Part shown: positions 10,808-21,884 of the stretch, in pieces | Numbering within the stretch: position 1 is the first letter of the stretch | How the letters are laid out: the number at the start of each line of letters is the position of its first letter | DNA from: Gonapodya prolifera JEL478 | Taxonomy: Eukaryota; Monoblepharomycota; Monoblepharidomycetes; Monoblepharidales; Gonapodyaceae | Assembly: GCA_001574975.1 (NCBI GenBank) | Contig: KQ965853.1 | Span: 1-64,000 of the forward strand | Direction of reading: 5' to 3' | Length of the DNA stretch: 64,000 nucleotides | Position numbers and translations under genes: made by a program | The notes under the pieces: generated by a model | What the model was told of the DNA's origin: nothing | The model's input: the letters and a program-made list of their open reading frames with translations, nothing else | Database searches by the model: none

Positions 10808-11478
10808 AGAGAGCGAAGACTTGGTTCGTTTCATGCAAATGCAACTACAACTCACTTACCTCTTAAGCTTTGTGTAACTCTCCCGTCGCAGCTCGTGATT
10901 TTTTTTTGCTGCACTTTGTGATGGGTGAACAATGTCATGGCCTTCCTTGCTCTCTCTGCCCATTGTTATTCCAATTGAATATAGATTTATGTAGTAATTA
11001 CTTTTCAGAAATCCGAAGCCCCAATTGAAACACAATCAGCTTGTCACTTCTTGCGAAGGTCGGAGAAGACATCAGAGAACGCTGAAGTATCCATGCTCGT
11101 GTCGCTGCATGAAGTTGGGGTTTCTGTGTGGTACTGTCCTCAACGACGTAGTCACTGCCCGTGTTCACATTAGTATCCATGGTTTTATTCAGAACCCTTC
11201 CCCCCCCCTCCTTCTCTCTGGTGAACCAATGCACGTCCTCAGTCTTCTCATCACTCTCAACATTATTTTTGAGAAACTGTATTTTTGTGCTTTCTCCGTG
11301 ACGGAGATAACGTGGAATGGCTAAGCTTATACATGCAAAGGAATCTTCTTGATTTCTTGCTGAACCCTTAAAGAGTGACGCGTCAGGTGACTCGGGTCAC
11401 GGCTCGAAAACGAATACCACTCAGTGAGAACAGGTTGAGTTTCCAACCACGGCACGACTGGTTTCGAAAACTCACGTT
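10808..11478. other. convergent intergenic region
   Basis: This is the 3' flank of the permease. It has an 8-9 T run, a run of C near 11206 and no supported gene on either strand. Confidence 0.4.
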
Positions 11479-12200
11479 TTAAGTTTCCTCATCATCATCC
11501 CACTTCACATCATCTTTCGCATCCTCTTCATTTATGTAAGCTGCCAACTCACCCAAAATACCTGCCACGTCAATTGGGTCCTTCAGCGATAGGGTCTTCA
11601 AATAGAGTTTGGGGTCGTTGAATTCAAGTAAGGACTCATCCCAGCTTTTGGAGTAAATTGATGATCTCGCATCCTCACCGCCTGCCTTGCTGCTCTGGGG
11701 AAGAACAACACCACTGACGGTACCACTAGTCCCCCCCGGCACCGCAGAAAACATTTTTGCATGCAAGCGTGCTTCCTTGCAAAGGCGGACTCGCATGCGG
11801 AAGCTCTTGGGCTTGATTGTGAGCGCACCGGCGATACGGAGATCACAGCTTGGGTCCAACATCTCCAGTTCAAATCGTTGAACAATCAAAGCCCGTCTAA
11901 CGTAGCGTCAAGTCAAAGAGTTCACATATATCTTCCTAGCGAAAGGAATCAAAGGACCAACTCACAGCCACCAGACTTTCCTGCCGAGCCAGGGCTCTCC
12001 CGAGACAAACTCTCATGCCAGTCCGGTAAGGCTTCCACAGGCAAATTTTCGAACCCTCCGTCCTAGAATCGCTCTGGCCGGAACTCAACTGCGTCAAGAC
12101 CATACACCTTGGGATTAGCGTGGTCCGCACAAGCCATTTCTGCAACATATTCAGCAGATTCATGTGGCAGATAATGCAAACGGAGACCTGCAGGTGCGAA
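11479..12200 (-). pseudogene. cytochrome P450 C-terminal relic
   Basis: Minus-strand translation shows the end of a P450. Near 12150 is ADHANPKVYGLDAVEFRPERF, the K-helix/meander (PERF) region. Near 12010 is GMRVCLGRALARQES, the haem-binding Cys signature and L-helix. The stretch RFELEMLDPSCDLRI and TIKPKSFRMRVRL follows after an intron. The PERF and haem parts lie in different frames, with an in-frame TAG directly after PERF and no intron to explain the shift. The helix-I and ExxR regions are not found upstream to about 12480. It is therefore a 5'-truncated, frameshifted copy. The last exon, ending at 11479, carries an extra 60-70-residue acidic tail. A sequencing error could explain the single shift but not the missing N-terminal two thirds. 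Confidence 0.75.
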
Positions 12201-13192
12201 CATCATGATAAACACTGTTCAACTGAAGGTGCGGCGGTCAGCTGCGTCAGTTTAGTAATTTCGGCGTCATTGAATCTTGTGACAATATTGACAATATGAC
12301 GATTGATAAATTCCTCCGACAATGAAGACAAATCTTGGAAGCCAAAGAAGATCATTTACTTAAAGCTATCCAAAAGTTGAAAGATTCGCGATTATGCCAA
12401 GGGGAGTGTAAGAAATCAACCGAACCAATTGCCAGGCAACGCAGTGCATTGATATCCAAAACAATTCAATTCAATAGTTAAGCCACGGTAAGGGGCCTGT
12501 TTGATTGAATTTTGTTTTGCGAGACTGGAAAAGACGACGACGGGGACGACAAACACAGCGGCGACGACGCAGGGGAGGGTTCCTCTGCTCCTGCGGTGTA
12601 CCTTTAAAAATGAAAGGATAACTCATACCTATGAGTCCAACAAAGTACATAACATAAAGCTCCAAAACGGTCCGACAAGTCCGACCGCGGCGGCAACACG
12701 AAACGGGACAGGGCAGCTTCTTCCCCGCTCATTGGTTGAGCGGAAGTTGTCCAATCTCTTTGTCATCCCGAGCGCATTGATGAATAAAAGCGTGCTCTAT
12801 CTGCGCCGTTTCTAGGGCCAACCTGAACGCCCGTTTTTTCGCTCCTCACTACAATCGACCGGAACTGCGGAGAGAAACAGACTGTCATCTTTCGCCTTCG
12901 AACATGTCGATATTATCTCCCTATCTGCAGAGGAAAGGAACAACATGAATCATCCTCCAACTCCTCGGTGTGTTTTCCTGGGAGACGGCCCATTCATTGT
13001 CCAAAGCACTACCTGAACAACATTAATGAGCCAAATCCGCCGTTGTTCGCCAGTCTCGAGCGGCCTGAAGCTTGTCGATCCATCAAGTTTTGGTCCATCA
13101 ATCCTTCAGCCACCGGATCGGCCAACGATATCTTCCTTGTCGCTCCACGTTTGCTTCCGTCGCGCAGTTACTATACAACATCATTTCCGACA
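12201..13192. other. intergenic, with possible further P450 debris
   Basis: No intact gene is present. The minus strand between 12250 and 12480 has a few hydrophobic stretches and multiple stops that might be decayed coding sequence of the P450. The right part is the upstream region of the GH28 gene. Confidence 0.35.
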
Positions 13193-15300
13193 ATGAAAAT
13201 CTCAGCCATTGCAGTTGCCCTCCTCGCGGCGGCCTCCAGCGCCGCAGCCTTCCACGGAGCTCCGAGGAACACGGAAGAGTTCCGCAAGAAGCACGAATAC
13301 ACGTTACCTGACTGCGAGGAAGGGCGCTGGCAAGTGAAACTTTCTTAGCTTCGCGCTTAGCGTTTCCGATTAATTTGTTTTTGTATCAGGCAAGTTCAAA
13401 TCCCTCATTCGCTCAACGACACGCATGACGTGTCCAGCTTCTTCGAGGCAGGTCTCCGCGTCGCAAACAATGGAGGAACCCTTTGGCTCGAGGAGGGCAA
13501 GACCTACGTTATTGGCAAGCCGCTTGACCTGACATTCTTGAACGATGTACACGTGAGACTCGAAGGGACCGTCAAGTTCACCAACGACACCCCGTTCTGG
13601 CAAGCGAACGCCTTCTACCACCCGTTCCAGAAGTCCATTATGTTCTGGAAGTGAGTCCAATTCTGCTCTGTGCAATGGTTTTCCTGGGAACTGTCCCCTG
13701 TCCCTTGTACCTATCCTGAATCCTATGTTCATGATTTTAGGTGGGGCGGTAAGGACATCAAGATTTATGGATCTGGATACCTTGATGGTAGTGGTCAGCG
13801 TTGGTACAATGAGTTTGGTATGTTTCGAATTTCGAAATTCTTTTCGATGGGAACTTCAACACTCACGAATACTCCATCCTCCGACCACTATCGGTCTGCT
13901 TTGCAGGTGAACTGAGCATTCTCGCCTCCACCAACACGTACCTTCGCCCAATTCTTTTCTACGCGGAGAACGCTACCAACCTTGCCATCGAGGGTATCAA
14001 TTACAAAAACTCCCCATGCTGGAACAACTTCATCGTGACCTGTGAGTTGAAGTATTTCCTGTTGTGCTGAAAGTTCTACGTGAAACGCAGTATTCTTACG
14101 TTGGCATTTTCTTCCAAATGTCAGCCAAGAACATCTACCTCCACGACCTTACTATTGTCGCCGAATCCACCAACAGTTCAGTTCTCCCCAAGGTAAGATT
14201 CTGTTGCAGTAACTTCTAAATGTAGTCGCACCAGCTCACCTTACCGCTCCTCGCCCACCCCAACACACCATTTAACCACGAAATCCGACACAAAAATTGC
14301 TGTAGAACACCGACGTCTGGGACTCTTTGAACGTCTACAACGTGACTATGGAGCGCGTATGGGCCAACATTGGTGACGATTGCTTGTGAGTTGATTGAAC
14401 GACGGTAAAAGTTGTCAAACAAAAGTTCAACAACTTGCTGATTCAAGCTCACCCAAATCAAATACCTCTCTGGTCCACATCAACACTATGTATTGCAATG
14501 GTAAGATTCTGTAACGAACTCAGACTTCTTTTGAGGTGGTAACGACTTTTTGTAATTTAGGCTCCCACGGTCAGTCTATTGGCTCGCTTGGTCAGTATGC
14601 AGGCGAAAAGTCCATCGTCGAGGATGTCCTTATTGAGAACATTTGGCTCTTGAATGGTGATGTAAGTTTTTGCACACCTCACCATCAAAACTACATCCGA
14701 TTTTATGGCTCCTTTCAAACAATTAGAACGGTGCCCGCATCAAGTCATGGGCTGGACCAAACATTGGTTATGGCTACGTCAACAACATTACGTTCCGCAA
14801 CTTTTACGTCGCCCACCTCGACAATGCTGTTCTCAGTGCGTGTGCTCCACATTCTTCTTGAGATTCATCACCAGACGCCTTCCCTTGCAGTTGACTCTTG
14901 CTACTTCAACATCAACGCCTCAACTTGCGCTGCATACCCATCCCAGATGAACGTCACCAACATACGTTTTGAGAATTTTGTTGGAACAACATCTGGCAAG
15001 AATGGTCGTGTTGTTGGTAACCTCCGGTGCAGCACCAGCCCCAACGCTGTTTGCAAGAACATCACGTTCCACAACTTCAAGGTTGAGAGCCCGTGCGGTG
15101 GCCCTGCCGTTGTTGGGTGCGATGGTATTGATGGTGACGTTGGCCTCAAGTGCTTCAACAGTTCGAGTGCTGAGGTGGGTGATCCCCGACCGAGAAACTC
15201 TCCAATCTCTGCATAACACGTATCACGTTTACAGTACAAGGCTGCTTTGAAGAACAACTGCACCACGCCCCAGGTTGCCATTGACACCCGCCCGTGGTAG
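13193..15300 (+). CDS. secreted GH28 polygalacturonase (exo-type)
   Basis: The N terminus MKISAIAVALLAAASSAAA is a signal peptide. The body is a GH28 right-handed beta-helix with all four catalytic signatures: NTDVWDS, then NIGDDCFSPKSN, then GSHGQSIGSLG, then ARIKSW. The first Asp and the DD pair supply the acids, His the substrate site, and RIK binds the galacturonate carboxylate. Conserved cysteines and many N-glycosylation sequons (NVT, NIT, NSS) are visible. The form NTDVWDS and the C-terminal Cys pattern fit fungal exo-polygalacturonases. At least nine short introns interrupt it; the last exon ends CTTPQVAIDTRPW. It would release galacturonate from pectin outside the cell, consistent with a plant-debris, pollen or algal substrate. 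Confidence 0.92.
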
Positions 15301-15514
15301 ATGACTTTTTTGGTCATAGATTATACACTGAAATGTGTCAATACCATTAAATTTTCTTGAGGCGCGTGCAAAACTTGTGGAGAGAAGGAAGAAGGACAGG
15401 GAAACCAAAACGGTTCAGAACGGGAGGTTACAAATCTTCTCAACCACGGTCTCTTGCACAAGTAAACCATCGTGAACAACGCCACTGTTTACTCGATCGG
15501 ACGTTGGAGAACGA

Positions 15515-18314
15515 ATGGCAGTGGAAGGGCAATCAAAGGCGCCGTCGCCCCGTGGAGCATCCCGATTCTTTGCACGCTGGTTCACGTCCGGGTCACACTC
15601 TCATGAGCCGATCGGGGCAACATTGTCCGAAGAAATCGTACCACCTGGAAGGGCGGGTCCGTCTCCAGCGTCCCATCCACCTCCTGACGTGATCGCACTT
15701 ATCCTCCAGTTTCTTGTGTCTTTCCATCGCGGAGATGAAGACGATCGGGGATTAAACATCTGGCTGGCTTGGGAAAGGGGAAAGGGGGATCAATTGGGTG
15801 AAAATGTCCAGATGTCGGCACCTTCGGGTGTTGTTGATCCTCTCGCGTTCTCGACGCAACAAGAAATCGCGAAACTCGTTGTCCTCAACTCAACGTGGGG
15901 TGCGACTGTGATGGCCTTCCTCGCCCAGCGTCCAGTATTCGTCAACACGGATCCCTTCCGCATTCATTCTCGCCATGTCGCCATGGGTCTTGTTTCTGCG
16001 CACCCCCTGAATGCTGTTCTGAAACCGGTGCCACCCTTGCCAACGCACCTCAAATTCCGAGACACTGCGTTTGATGATCCTGTGGAGATTCTCGATCGTT
16101 CGCGAGTTCGTTCACAGAGGGCACTGAAATCGTTTCTTCGACTTGGAGGAGCAGCGACTACAATAGACCCCTTAGACGCCAGAAAACGAACCTTTCTGTG
16201 GCACCGATTTCGAATACGAGTACTTCACTTGCACATTCCCCCGAGTCATGCCAACTGCGGGTGGAGTCTTTCCTCAGATTCCTACAATGAGCCCCGAGGC
16301 CCCGTTACCTTTCCACAAACAGTCGCTGAATCCCCCCTCCTTGCCACGCTTCTCTCACAAGCGGACTCCCTTACGTGTCTTTCGACTGTCGTTCCATCTC
16401 GCACGTTCATAAACCCGCTTGTGGATTTCATCACAGGAAATGGTTTTAACCGACTCTCTGCACTCTCTGTCGAATTGGACGCCGGTTTTATGCAAGAAAA
16501 AGGTGAATGTTGAAACGTTGGTCATTTAAAAATTATGACCAGGTTGCCTTTTAGATCAGAACAATCTTGAAAGACTCGATAGTTCCGATAATTCCGAGGT
16601 TAATGGCTCCCTCGACCGTCTACCACACCTGAGCCATCTCCGTCTCTGTCGTCTGATAGTTGAACACACAAGACTTGGGATTCTTCTTACTCCAAGACCG
16701 TGGCTGACCTCACTCCACCTCTTTGACGTTCGAATCATGGAGCCATCACTTCTTACAATTTCCGCTCTCGAATCTGCCTCCCTTGTCGAACTGCGCGTAA
16801 GACGTTGTTCCATCGCGGACGTTGTTTTGAGCGACATCGCCCAAAGTCCGAAGTGGGATCAGCTCCGTCTCGTGGAATGGGAGGGAATGGCTGTTTCGTC
16901 GGTGCAACCTGACGATGACGATGACGATAAGGAGTGGCAGTGCCCGCACCAAATAGACCATGCGTCGTCGTCCTGGCCACCAGCACGAGTGGCCACGACA
17001 ACGAAACGCAACGGACCGCTCTCTCTCACCTTGCGTAACATGCACGAAGAGCACGTCGTCCAACTCTGCCTGCGCCGGTCCTTGAACTTCGTTTTTCTCT
17101 CCCTTCACGGGGTCCCGACGCCAGCCTCGCATTTCACGTCCGGTCGGCTCCCTCTCCGTCGCCTCGAGCTTTCCCACGTCTCGTGGCGGTCGACTGATCA
17201 AACACACTGGCCCGCTCCGAGCATTCCCGCCATGTTGGTTTGCCTACCGAACCTGCAATGTCTGCGCATCGCCGCCACGCCGATCGGGTCCAGCGACACG
17301 TCCTATCTGAGCTCGGACCGACCCGCGCACCCTCTGATGTGCCTCAGCGTGCGACAGACACGTGCAGGTGCAGGTGCAGGACACTGGACAATGAGACACA
17401 CGCATTGCGTCGGCGCGCTATGCCCCGGCGTGAAGATGTGGCACCGCAGTGGAGTCACCGTGGCGGGTGAGATGGAGGTCATGACGGCGCTCAAGATGTG
17501 GCGGGAGATGAAAGTGGTGAAGCTTGGTGATTCGTTGGTGTGAGTGTCCTGCGTTTTGAGGTTGATGCGTGGTGATGCACTTTCTGACTTTTGACGTGGT
17601 GACATGGTGGCGTGTGGGACGGTTAGGACGCCTGTGGTGGGGAAGCATATCGTCAATGCAGGTGAGACAATCCTTAACCCCGGATTTCATTGGTGACGTC
17701 GGACTCTTCAACTTTCCAACCTTTTGCTAGACCTATCCGCACTCACTCACCTCCACCTCCCCTTCCATCGCTTTGAGACATCCTTCTTCACCCTTCTTCT
17801 TCCGCGTCTTCCTCCAACACTCGTATCCTTGGACATTAGCACACATCCTCAGTCTCCTATCCACTCCGCCGAGTCGTCGCACGTGCCGCTCCTCATTTCC
17901 AGCGTCGGGTCGAGTCTCCGGATGCTCAACGTGAACGGGTGCTGGGGCCTCCACGACAGCGACGTGGCCGCCCTCGCGCTCGGGCTAGACGTGGCCGACG
18001 TGGTGGCGTGCGTTAGTAGGGACTGGATGGCGGTCGTGTCGCAGGCCCGACAGATGCTCACGCGGGATGCAGAGGATCTGGTGCGTGCGCGGTACCCCCG
18101 CACGTCGAGGTCAGCTTCGCGGGTAGGCCGCGCTGCTGCTGCTGCTGCTATTCGGGAGCTCAGTCGGGAGGAGAGGCAGTGGGTTTCCGACGTCGTGGAG
18201 CGCAAGGCGCGGGTTGTGTCGTGGAGAGTGGACACGGTCGGAGAGCTTTGGGATGCAGTGGGGAGGCGTGTCCTGAAGGATGTTGGCGCGGGGTTTGCCA
18301 GAGCGTCTGTATAG
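15515..18314 (+). CDS. F-box/LRR-like protein
   Basis: The product is about 900 residues with no transmembrane segment. A Pro-rich start is followed by HPPPDVIALILQFLVSFH, which has the spacing of an F-box helix. Irregular leucine-rich repeats follow (for example LERLDSSDNSE, LPHLSHLRLCRL, LVELRVRRCSI, LRRLELSHVSW, LPNLQCLRIAATP, LSALTHLHLPF, SSLRMLNVNGCWGL). A 52-nt intron at 16503-16554 and a 34-nt exon near 17628-17661 are needed to keep frame. An acidic loop (QPDDDDDDKEW) and an Ala tract encoded by a GCT run near 18131 are present. The family role would be substrate choice for an SCF ubiquitin ligase; no substrate can be named. The F-box is weak, so a pure LRR protein is the alternative. 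Confidence 0.65.
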
Positions 18315-18755
18315 TCTTCCGCATCTCTCCGTGGAATGTACATCGCGTACAGTCAGGTGTGAATCTAATCGTTATCCGAAGCGCTCTACATTTACGGACA
18401 CGAACAGGGATGCCGTGGTCACCGGCAAAACGGCTCAAATCATCCCGCTCCAACCCGAGTGCGCAACTCCCATCGACCGCAAGATCGCTTGGCCGCTCTC
18501 TTTCCCGCAGCGTGAGCATCGCGTCGTGAGCGTCGGCGCAGTTTCGTTGCGTGGGCGGGTGAAACGTCGGAGTGGGCAGACCACATGTGCGCAAAACGGA
18601 AAGAGGGAGGAGCTGCCATGGGAGCCAGACGGCGGGCCTAAACCAGATCACTGGAAAGGGGCACCGAACTGGCAGCTCAGACGCGGCAAGCGACGGCACC
18701 TCATATCGGTCCCACTCACCCAACACACCCGTCCCACCACACAGCTTTGCCGACC

Positions 18756-20580
18756 ATGCCGAACCCCTTTCTCGACGGATACGCTCCTCCGCCGCTCACG
18801 CGCACCTCGGTCCATGACGCGGGAGACGCCGTGACGCCTTCCTTCTCTGCCCACATCCCGCCCTTCGTGCCTCTTCCCCTCCCTCCCTCTCCCGGCACAA
18901 GCACAAGTACCACCACCGCCGACGCACCCGCCTCGGGGGCGCAACCTACCCGCCCAATCTCGTTGCCCGTACCCGTGCCCGTCGCGACATACTCGCCAAC
19001 ATCGGGCCTGGCGCGCGCCGCTAACGTGTCCAACCCCTTCCTCTCCTCCTCATCCGACCCGCTCCCGCTCGTCCCTCCCATCGCGCCCGCTCATGCTCCT
19101 AAAAACGCCTTGCGTACACCATCCCCACTCCCCTCGGCACCGTCCCCTACGCCCTCGCCCGTACCACCCCTGACTATCTCCTCCGGGGCTGACGCACGTA
19201 GTGGTGGTGGAGGCGGAGGAGGCGGATATGTCCCGAGTGTGGATACCCGGTCGTTGGATGTGAGTTTGGTCGTCGAAGCGAGGACTGGAGTTCGAAGCAC
19301 GGAAGACCGAGCTGTCCGAGCGCAGCGAGGACTCCAGCGCCCAAGCGCGTGAGCGCTGACCGAGGCTGTCCGCCGGAGGCGAATTACCCTGCGGAGCGAA
19401 ATATTCTCGCGGAGACGGTAGTGAGCACGAGGCCTAAGCGCCGCGAGCCTCTGACCGATGGTTGGGGAGTGGGATTACTTGAATTTTGGATTTGGTGGAT
19501 TTGAAAAGATGCGGCGAACGGCGTTGTACGATGGTTCTGTTTGTTGTTTCGGAGCTCGTAGACGGGAATGACACGGCGAATGACGATTTACGATGGCTTT
19601 GCTTGGGGTTTCGAGTTCGTTGACTGGAAATGAGTCTGCGAATGGCGTTTTCCGAGAGTGTTGATTACTATTCCGGAACTCGTGGATCAGACACGAGTCG
19701 ACTCGAGACTATTCACGAGAGCCTTGCCTCTTTAACTCATCCCCATCGACTCACCACACTTTCCCACCCTCACCCCTTCCTCACCTTAGCCCATCGCCTC
19801 CTACCGCCACCACACGCACCTCACGACCCGTGCGCAACTCGATGCCGACGCCCGCCTCGCGCTCGAGATGCAACTCGAGGAGGAAGCGAACGAAAGGGAG
19901 CGAAGGCGGAGGGAGGTCGAGGATGAGGAGGTTGCGCGGAGAGTCGTGTTGGAGGAAGTGGTGGAGGTGGGTTTGAGGGAGAAGACGGGGGGGGAGGGAG
20001 TGAGGGAAGGGGGAAGTGGCGAGGGTGGGAGGAAGAGTGTGGAGACGGGGGAAGATGGATTTGATAATGCCAAGCGACGAGTAAAGAATACCTCAGGACT
20101 GTGGGCGGCTGAAATCTTCTGAAAGCCTTGATTTCTATGCTACGATGTCGCTAATCGACATACCCACACCCTACTCCCCACCCACCGCAACAGCCACCCC
20201 CTTCCCGCCCGCCTCCACCCCCGTCCCCACCGCCGGACGCCGACGCCGACGCCGCACTCGCCGCGCTTCTCCAATCCGACGAAGACGCCGCCCTCGCCGC
20301 GCACCTCGCCTCACCGCGACAACCTCCTCTCCCCCCACAAGGCGCACCTGCACCGGCACCGTACAGTGCCCCGCCGTACCCCCCGCCGCCGCAACAACAA
20401 TGGTATCCCCAAGCGAACGCTCCGCCCCCACCGATGCCGCAAGGTGGTCCGAACCCCCAGTACGCCCCGCCGGTGGGAGGGCACGCGGGCCATCCACAGG
20501 CGTATCCGTATCCGGCCCCACCGCCGCCGCAGGGGGGGTATGGATACGGGTATGGGTATGGGCATGGGTACGGAGTGTGA
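18756..20580 (+). CDS. NPF-motif, Pro-rich protein with acidic/alanine helices (possible endocytic adaptor)
   Basis: Three phase-0 exons (18756-19259, 19790-19966, 20194-20580) give about 355 residues. The protein begins MPNPFLDGYAPP and has a second NPF (SNPFLSSSS), the signature bound by EH domains of endocytic proteins. Exon 2 encodes a charged helix (ARLALEMQLEEEANERER). Exon 3 starts with a Pro tract, then DADAALAALLQSDEDAALAA, which loosely recalls ubiquitin-interacting motifs, then a Pro/Gln-rich segment and a GYGYGYGHGYGV end. No enzyme domain is seen. The 530-nt first intron is the longest in the area and carries repeat copy B and a minisatellite. A role in clathrin/ubiquitin-linked trafficking is an inference from the motifs only. 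Confidence 0.6.
19310..19465 (+). repeat. dispersed GC-rich repeat, copy B (intronic)
   Basis: It shares gaccgaggctgtc..ccggaggcga with copy A and gagcgcagcgag, cctaagcgcc and gcgctgaccgagg with copy C. It lies wholly inside the phase-0 intron 19260-19789, in the same orientation as the host gene, beginning about 50 nt after the donor. Confidence 0.75.
19510..19690 (+). repeat. three degenerate tandem units of about 61 bp
   Basis: Units start gcggcgaacggcgttgtac, acggcgaatgacgatttac and tctgcgaatggcgttttcc. Each carries cgatgg..tttg, a ttcg(g)a(g/a)ctcgt block and ga(c/t).gg.aatga at matching distances. The array lies inside the first intron of the NPF-motif gene, next to repeat copy B. Confidence 0.6.
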
Positions 20581-20745
20581 CGACGATGGATGGGGAAGAG
20601 AGGGAAGAGGGGAAGGCAGGGATTGATATATTTCTTTTGATCCGCGTATTGGCATTTTGTTTGAGGTATGAATGTGGTGGAATGGATGCTGTATTTACAT
20701 CCGCTGATGGTCACGTGCAAATACAATCATCTGGACTACCGTGCC

Positions 20746-21693
20746 TCATTCAAAGAACCAATCGACATCATCCTCTTCTCGATCGACAACAGCTGTCTCG
20801 CCGCCGTCCGCCGTCCCAGTTGGTATCACATTGAGACTATCGCCGACGTCATACAGGGTCTCGCACGGGACCTGGATGGCGGCCCACCCGCTCTGCGCGC
20901 CACGTTTTCTGTTTTCCCGAACGAACTCGCTCACGTCCTCAACTCGCAAGACGCCCTCCCCAGTCGCGTACATCTGCGCGGCTTCACCGCGAAGACCGAT
21001 CTGCACGGATTCCCACGGCTCACATCCACCGTCGGGCGCGCGCTCTGGGGTCCATTGCAAAAGCACGTCGTGCTTGCCTTTGGGAACTGGATGAGTGAGT
21101 CGTTTTTGTGAGGGCGCGCCTTCACGGAGCAAGCGGTCAAAGAAGGATTTCTCGAGGGTTATGGCGAGGAGGTATTCCTTGTTCGGCCACGTGGTCCAGC
21201 CGCATCTGTAACACGAGAGGATAAAGCTTGGTCGGAGCCATAGTCGGCGCGAGGGCAGAAGGCCCGGTGCGGATTCGAGGGATCCCGTTGCGAGGTAGTG
21301 ACGAGCGACTTGAGCGGAGCAGACTGCACGCGCGACCGAGTTAATGCAACGAGAGAACGAGTCAAGGCTCGCCACTGACCTTGGAAAACGACGACTTCTG
21401 AGTCCGAGTGGCTCGCTACCACGTTGTAACCAGATGTTGGGAGAGACGGTATTCGTGTCACGTAAGAGACGGTCGAGAAAGACTCCGGCATAATTGAGGT
21501 ACGAAACTGGTAGTGTTCCGATCTCAAAGCTTCTGCACGGTTTAAGAGTGCTGTGATTGTTGATTACATCCGCCCGGGCGAGTGCCTCTCGCCAAGTGCT
21601 GTCGTCCACAGGTGGAGGCACGGAATGCAGTGGCCATGGGGTATTGCGGGTCTGTCCTGTGCGGCTCGGCTGTTCTCGTTGTGTGGTATCCAA
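20746..21693 (-). CDS. hypothetical protein, 315 residues
   Basis: One long uninterrupted minus-strand frame starts MDTTQREQPSRTGQ and ends EEDDVDWFFE. I do not recognise a family. The C-terminal half looks most protein-like: a YRCGWTTWPNKEYLL segment, KGKHDVLLQWTPERAP, EPWESVQIGLRGEAA and a strongly acidic tail. The middle (SEPLGLRSRRFPRS and onwards) is less convincing and might contain an unspliced, stop-free intron. It shares a 191-bp divergent promoter region with the F-box/PP1-motif gene. No signal peptide or membrane segment is visible. Confidence 0.5.
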   Translation of the reverse strand: MDTTQREQPSRTGQTRNTPWPLHSVPPPVDDSTWREALARADVINNHSTLKPCRSFEIGTLPVSYLNYAGVFLDRLLRDTNTVSPNIWLQRGSEPLGLRSRRFPRSVASLDSFSRCINSVARAVCSAQVARHYLATGSLESAPGLLPSRRLWLRPSFILSCYRCGWTTWPNKEYLLAITLEKSFFDRLLREGAPSQKRLTHPVPKGKHDVLLQWTPERAPDGGCEPWESVQIGLRGEAAQMYATGEGVLRVEDVSEFVRENRKRGAQSGWAAIQVPCETLYDVGDSLNVIPTGTADGGETAVVDREEDDVDWFFE

Positions 21694-21884
21694 TAATGTT
21701 TTGTATCTGTAGATCTGATGAAGGGTTGTTCGGTGTATCGGCTATCAACCCGTTCACTTTCACCCGTGGCCACTCTGAAAGCGCATCAAGGCAACCAACC
21801 GCTGACAGGTGCTCAAATTGAGAGAATCAACGCAGAAACGAGGAAGAGCGAACTTGCCGCCCGCTCGGGCGCTGACAGAGCGGA

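Noticed and set aside
20145-20834. 229-codon plus-strand frame rich in Arg and Pro
   Set aside because: It is the wrong frame of exon 3 of the NPF-motif gene and its 3' flank; the phase-0 model explains the sequence better.
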